A stretch of DNA of 6,708 nucleotides from Elusimicrobiota bacterium (GTDB lineage Bacteria > Elusimicrobiota > Elusimicrobia > 2-02-FULL-39-32). Under the pieces are notes generated by a model, which searched no databases, was not told the origin of the DNA, and saw only the letters and a program-made list of their open reading frames with translations. Positions 5,766 to 6,708 of the stretch are shown here, in pieces. The number at the start of each line of letters is the position of its first letter. Position 1 is the first letter of the stretch. Position numbers and translations under genes: made by a program. Where the stretch lies: contig JAHFBY010000094.1 in assembly GCA_023249835.1 (NCBI GenBank), positions 1 through 6,708 on the forward strand, read 5' to 3'.

Positions 5766-6650
5766 TTAATCCAGTTTCCAGCGATTATGAATCCACAGCC
5801 ACTCCTGCGGATTAGCTTTGATCCAGTTTTCCGCCACTTGGTTCATGCGCAGGGTTGCGGCTTGTATATCTTCTCGCTTGTCTTTAAATCCTGAAAAATT
5901 AATCGCCGGCAAAATTTTAACTTTTAATTTATTTCCTTCCCGCACACAAAACGCTGGGTACACGGGTATGGCGTAACGGAGAGCTAAAATCGCGGGCAAG
6001 GAACTAGTCAGGGCTGGCTTACCCAAGAAAGGCACGTTCAATCCCCCTTCCCGCACGCGGTGATCAATCAACATTCCCAAAACGTTTCCTTGTTTTAACC
6101 AGCGGATAGACTCGCGCACTGCGTCGCGCGACAATATAACCCGAACACCGTCCGTCTCGCGAATTAGCGTGACAAGTTTGTTGACATAGGGGTTTCTCAC
6201 CCTGCGCGCCACCACCGCAAACTTTATTCCCATGGACGGCCAAAATTTTGCGCCCGCTTCCCAAGCGCCGTAATGCGCGGTTAAGACCAGCGCCCCCTTG
6301 CCGGAAAGATAGGTTTTTTTAATATGTTCAAAACCTTCGCATTCCATATTGGCTAGGAAGTCTTTTCTAGCTAGTCGCGGCATATACAAAAATTCAGCGA
6401 GCCCTTGCCCTAAATTTTTCCAGCACTGCGCAACGATGTTTCCAATCTCCTGCGCAGACTTGTTCGGAAAAGCATCCTTTAAATTTTGTTTGGCGATCCG
6501 CGCGCGCCCGGTTAAAAAAACGCCGAAGGCGCTGCCCAGCCAAGAACCCACAATCCGTCCTTCTTCGCGATTTAACGAATTAAAGAAAAAAACAACAACC
6601 CGCACAAAAAAATATTCAGTTATGTATTTAATCCAGCGATAAAGCAGCAT
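5766..6650 (-). CDS. Lysophospholipid/lipid A biosynthesis acyltransferase, LpxL/HtrB family
   Basis: Members of this family transfer an acyl chain from acyl-ACP to lipid A precursors at the cytoplasmic face of the inner membrane. The hallmark H-x4-E catalytic motif is visible as HYGAWE, with His126 and Glu131 counted from the ATG at 6650. Other family landmarks are a membrane-anchoring N-terminal stretch, the block ARIAKQNLKDAFPN before the catalytic motif, MLIDHRVREGGLNVPFLGKP (193-212), and the C-terminal PQEWLWIHNRWK. Length is 294 residues, typical for LpxL-like enzymes. An in-frame TTG at 6687-6689 would add 13 residues (with an unusual Pro-rich start). I prefer the ATG because homologues usually begin directly at the hydrophobic helix, but neither start has a clear ribosome site. 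An in-frame TAA at 6693-6695 bounds the frame. It ends 10 nt before livH, so co-transcription is likely. LpxL, LpxM or a non-lipid-A acyltransferase cannot be told apart here. Confidence 0.88.
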   Translation of the reverse strand: MLLYRWIKYITEYFFVRVVVFFFNSLNREEGRIVGSWLGSAFGVFLTGRARIAKQNLKDAFPNKSAQEIGNIVAQCWKNLGQGLAEFLYMPRLARKDFLANMECEGFEHIKKTYLSGKGALVLTAHYGAWEAGAKFWPSMGIKFAVVARRVRNPYVNKLVTLIRETDGVRVILSRDAVRESIRWLKQGNVLGMLIDHRVREGGLNVPFLGKPALTSSLPAILALRYAIPVYPAFCVREGNKLKVKILPAINFSGFKDKREDIQAATLRMNQVAENWIKANPQEWLWIHNRWKLD

Positions 6651-6708
6651 GATGGGGTTAGGGGAAGGTTTAAAAAAATTAAACGGCAATTTTTACAGAC
6701 AATTCATT
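6651..6708 (-). other. Right-edge leader of the acyltransferase; no promoter recognised
   Basis: This AT-rich 58-nt stretch precedes the preferred ATG of the acyltransferase. It includes the alternative TTG start (6687-6689) and a TAA (6693-6695) in the same frame that could be the stop of an upstream minus-strand gene, but too little is visible to tell. I see no convincing -10/-35 pair, so the operon promoter probably lies outside the window. Confidence 0.35.

Overview
The window holds the 3' end of one plus-strand gene and six tightly packed or closely spaced minus-strand regions that together form one apparent operon. A 173-bp convergent intergenic stretch separates the two. The organism looks like a diderm (Gram-negative-type) bacterium. 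It carries a lipid A-type lauroyl acyltransferase homologue, and the base composition looks mid-40s %GC by eye. Glycine-rich 'GNVGIG..P..KLDV.G' repeats ending in a peptidase S74 domain are common in environmental lineages such as Omnitrophota and Elusimicrobiota, so one of these is my guess. That placement rests on general familiarity and is weak.

Region 1 (2-1039, plus) is the C-terminal part of a large repetitive surface or fibre-like protein. Beta-rich repeats are followed by an intramolecular chaperone/autoprotease domain (S74) with its Ser-Lys dyad and a terminal coiled coil. The gene runs off the left edge of the window.

Region 2 (1040-1212) has no gene. It contains a striking nested inverted-repeat structure: 21-bp imperfect terminal inverted repeats (1037-1057 and 1175-1195) enclose a 71-bp palindrome (1071-1141) made of two hairpins and a central stem. 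It resembles a small non-autonomous mobile or REP-like element lying between convergent genes.

Region 3 (1213-5755, minus) encodes a complete branched-chain/hydrophobic amino acid ABC importer (LivHMGF plus a substrate-binding lipoprotein). Transcription order is livH, livM, livG, livF, then the binding protein. The first four genes overlap or nearly abut, which suggests translational coupling. The binding-protein gene comes last after a 43-nt gap. The lipoprotein would capture the amino acid outside the inner membrane, LivH and LivM would form the channel, and LivG and LivF would hydrolyse ATP on the cytoplasmic side.

Region 4 (5766-6650 or 6689, minus) is an LpxL/HtrB-family acyltransferase ending only 10 nt before livH. 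It is probably the upstream member of the same transcript, although its function (lipid A acylation) is not obviously linked to amino acid uptake. The operon promoter is not visible and probably lies beyond the right edge.

I see no convincing evidence of a new defence, secretion or biosynthetic system. The most interesting sequence-level signals are the nested inverted repeat with compensatory differences and the synonymous divergence between the 333-nt repeats of the S74 protein.
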